A DNA stretch of 22,832 nt, from positions 1 through 22,832 of the forward strand of contig JBNGIO010004181.1 in assembly GCA_049999805.1 (NCBI GenBank), given 5' to 3'. How positions within the stretch are numbered: position 1 is the first letter of the stretch; each line of letters opens with the position of its first letter. Origin of the DNA: Folioceros fuciformis. Its lineage: Eukaryota > Anthocerotophyta > Anthocerotopsida > Anthocerotales. The notes beneath the pieces were generated by a model. The model saw only the letters and a program-made list of their open reading frames with translations, was not told where the DNA came from and ran no database searches. Positions 20,501-22,832 of this stretch are shown here, in pieces. The position numbers and the translations under genes are program-made.

Positions 20501-22340
20501 CGCAAGCGATTGAAATGAGCATACCATCGTAATACGTGCCAGAATAAGAGCGGCGGATTGGACGGGCATGACAGTCACTCCTGTGGAAAGAGGAAGGGAG
20601 AAGTTGGCGGTTGCAGCAAGCGGGCGATCCCAGACAGTGTGGAGTGGTGGGATCTTGAAGGCAATACACAATCACTGCGACTGCGATCCCTTGCGTCCCT
20701 TGCCAACTACGGCTGCCGTAATCTAAAAGTCAGCTAGACCAGTGCGGTGCAGTCCAGACCAGCTCAGTCTAGTAGGCAGGCTGGAGGAATTGAGGAAATG
20801 ACGGCAGCATTCGTCTATTCCTAACAACTTAAACAAACACTCGAAATGAAAGGCAGCCATTGGCAAGGAGTAATCAGAGCGAGCTGGTGCAGCACAAATT
20901 GCAAAGCACGCTCTCGGACAAACATGCGGTAAAGACGGGGACACAAAGAGAGTTGGAGATGGGAGGGGAAAAAAGAGAAGAAAGCAGATGCAAGCAGAAG
21001 GGTGTGGCGTTGTGGTTGCTTAGTGCCTAGCTAGAGGTAAGGAGACGAAGAGTCTTGAGGCCAGGGCCAGGCGACGCAGTCACTTTCACCAGACGGAGTT
21101 ACAACAGAAAGAAAGCAAGGCTTGTATAAGCTAGACACGGCAGGCTCCAGCTCACGCACACATGGACCGGAGATGACAGCCAAGCAGGTATTGATAGAAT
21201 AATCTGCAAACCGCAGATAGTCGCCAGCAGCATGAACATGAGCTGAGGTGAGCGGAGCGGAGCAGGGTGATGCTTGGTCGACTCGACGGTATCCACAAGA
21301 GGGCGCGCTTTGCCAGGCGTGGCAATTAAGAGCCTGGCGCAATGCGCGAACCCTGTGGCAACCCGCAGCCAGAGTGGGGTCCGGAGCAATTGCGGAGGAG
21401 AAGGCGAGTCCCGTCTAGACTAGTCCATTGCATTCCAGTGAGGTGCAGAGCAGTCGGATGACAGACAAAGCATGCAGACCGGGAGAAAGTTGGAAGAAGA
21501 GCAAAGAAGAGAGAAAGGGGAAGGAAAGGTGATTGCGGTCCAGTGCATGGGCAAGCCCAGCACGTTGAATACAGACAGAGGGGAAACACGCGTTTCCTCG
21601 ACGCTGCATTGAGATCCATGGGAGCAACCAATTGAAAGCGCTGCTTGTGTGGACAAGTTGCGACAGTGGCTGCAAGCCGGTGCGCTCAGGACTAAGACAC
21701 GGAGGAGGAAACACACAAGCGTGAAGCGTGGTGCGCAAGACAAGTGCGGGAGACAGAGTGCAGGGAATTGGAGGCCTGGTGGTGCTGCTGCAATTGGAAG
21801 AGGGAGAGGGAGAGGGAGACGGCGGCGGATGGATCGGGCGCGGCAAGGGTAAGGGCAAGGACAATTGCCCAGAGGCGGGAAGCATGGGGAGAATGTAGGC
21901 GCCGAGTGAGCATCACGCAAGGCTGACAAGAGCAAGTCTTAGAGATCGTACAAGGGGAAGGATGTGAAATGCCGGAGCGCCTGCGGCTGCGGCTGGGGCT
22001 GTTGCTGGTGCTGGAGGAGAAGCTGGTGCCGTTGCCGTTGGTGGTGGTGGTGGTGTTGTTGCTGCTGCTGTTGGTGCCTCTGGTCCGCGGTGAGAAAGGG
22101 GCTGGTCCCTCCAGCTGCTCGGAGAGTTGCGCTACCTCCGGGAGGAGCTGCGGCAGCAGTGGTGGCTGGCGGAAGAGGGGAAGCGACAACAGAAGGAGGC
22201 GGCGAGGCGAGAGCAGGTTGTGGTGCTGGCTGGAGATGCTCGCCTTGTTGCTGCTCCTGCTCCTGCTCCTGGTCCTGCTCCTTGTTGTGTTGTTGTTGGT
22301 GCTGGTGGTGGTGCTGCTGCGAGAAGTAATCATCTGACAT
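17558..22340 (-). CDS. bHLH transcription factor of the UNE12/LRL group (subfamily XI)
   Basis: Eight exons join to 742 aa: 22340-21952, 20262-19526, 19416-19142, 18775-18614, 18504-18439, 18329-18264, 18179-18111, 18022-17558 (TAG). The bHLH is at about 505-565: [58 protein letters not shown]. The H-E-R residues (positions 5, 9, 13 of the basic region) predict binding to G-box [23 protein letters not shown] follows, and residues about 615-650 hold [20 protein letters not shown] then [11 protein letters not shown], the group's hallmark C-terminal block. LRL members control root-hair or rhizoid growth; UNE12 acts in fertilisation. The N-terminus is very Gln/His-rich, so the protein is much longer than typical relatives (about 300-550 aa). 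MSDDYF resembles the DDFF start of relatives, so 22340 is preferred to an in-frame ATG at 22775. The first intron is 1,689 bp, with a weak donor (TT/GTACGA). Confidence 0.92.
18981..19080. other. Assembly gap (100 Ns)
   Basis: One hundred Ns lie wholly inside the bHLH intron 18776-19141. Flanking exons join in phase across it, so no coding sequence appears to be lost. The round length suggests a placeholder of unknown true size. Confidence 0.99.
20169..20204 (-). repeat. CAG/CAA trinucleotide tract encoding 12 Gln
   Basis: On the coding strand, eight pure CAG codons (20201-20178) are flanked by CAA and CAG codons, giving a 12-Gln run near the start of bHLH exon 2. Pure CAG runs are prone to length change. 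Confidence 0.9.
20263..21951. other. First intron of the bHLH gene
   Basis: It is by far the longest intron in the window. Purine-rich stretches (about 20950-20995 and 21480-21530 on the + strand) and a GGGAGA repeat lie in it. I see no conserved exon or element. An unrecognised small exon or an internal promoter cannot be excluded. Confidence 0.5.
21797..21820 (+). repeat. GGGAGA short tandem repeat
   Basis: Roughly three and a half GAGGGA units, purine-rich on the + strand and so pyrimidine-rich in the sense of the bHLH gene. In the - strand reading it is a CT-rich intronic tract. Confidence 0.7.
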
Positions 22341-22832
22341 GGTCAGGCTCTCTCCTCCCGGCTCCGGCGCGGAAGATGCATTCTCTCTGCTCTCTCTTGC
22401 GAGGTGCGGGGCCAATGCATGCGATTCCGAGGGGCCGAAGCGCGCGCGGCAAGCAGCAGGCGGCAGGGCCAGGGGACAGGGGACAGGGTCGCGAGACGTG
22501 GGAGTCGCGAGTCGGGAAGGTTTCAAGGCAGGGAGAGCAAGGTTGCGGTGGGGTGCGATTGCAGTCGCGATTCGCGGACTCGCGACTCTGAGACGTGGTG
22601 AGGGATTGCCAGATCGCCAGGGAAGGAGAGGTGTGTGTGAAGTGTGTGAAGAGAGAACACAAGAGACAGGCTCGGTCACGACTCGGCCAAGCCCCCCCAA
22701 GCCCCAGCCGCGGCCCGTCGTTTTGGCGGCTTCCCTGTGTTTGGAGCAGCAGTGGAGAGAGTCTGGCACTGGCACCGGGCACTGAGCACTGCCACACCAC
22801 CTTATTCTTCTCTCCTCTGTCCTGTCCCACTG
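22341..22832 (-). promoter_or_regulatory. 5' leader/promoter region of the bHLH gene
   Basis: This GC-rich, CT-rich (sense strand) region precedes the bHLH start. The main frame stays open up to an ATG at 22775, and another ATG (22830) opens a 166-codon frame that overlaps the main start. If the transcript begins that far out, these could act as upstream reading frames. The transcription start is not visible. Confidence 0.4.

Noticed and set aside
21964-22337. Cys/Trp-rich and Leu/Val-rich + strand frames
   Set aside because: They are antisense shadows of the Gln/His-rich bHLH exon 1.
1-22832. tRNA, rRNA or CRISPR features
   Set aside because: No cloverleaf with paired B-box-like sequence, rRNA core or spaced identical repeats was seen by eye; a tRNAscan-type search was not possible.

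Overview
The window is nuclear DNA from a plant. All gene models use GT-AG introns, mostly about 80-175 bp, and the products are typical land-plant proteins. The short introns and fairly high GC fit a seedless plant with compact genes, perhaps a bryophyte such as a hornwort. That placement is inference; the species is not identified. A run of 100 Ns (18981-19080) marks a draft assembly gap inside an intron.

Bases 1-5100 are a decayed, transposon-like block. It holds a fragment of a threonyl-tRNA synthetase gene (+ strand), a long broken coiled-coil/acidic open frame of unknown family (- strand, 3363 to about 805), a broken N-terminal fragment of the SAR1 GTPase (- strand, 4403 to about 4189), and six degenerate copies of a roughly 95-bp tandem repeat (4509-5054). 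Nearly all in-frame stops in the three relics are TAG, where CAG is the likely ancestral codon. That pattern suggests C-to-T decay at methylated CHG sites.

Bases 5869-22340 hold five genes with intact reconstructed frames: a plastid-type cysteine synthase (- strand, 10 exons, 416 aa), a shugoshin-like centromere cohesion protector (- strand, about 9 exons, about 376 aa), an F-box/kelch-type protein (- strand, 2 exons, 376 aa), a secretory thioredoxin-fold protein with a CPDC motif (+ strand, 4 exons, 237 aa), and a long UNE12/LRL-type bHLH transcription factor (- strand, 8 exons, 742 aa, Gln/His-rich N-terminus). The F-box and thioredoxin-fold genes diverge from one roughly 600-bp region; the thioredoxin-fold and bHLH genes converge. 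The genes belong to unrelated pathways (sulfur assimilation, meiosis/mitosis, protein turnover, secretory redox, transcription), as is usual for a eukaryotic chromosome.

I found no tRNA, rRNA, CRISPR array or bacterial-type operon, and no clear new multi-gene system. The most unusual signals are the TAG-biased decay of the repeat block with its captured host gene fragments, the unrecognised coiled-coil gene family in it, and several perfect palindromes near gene ends.
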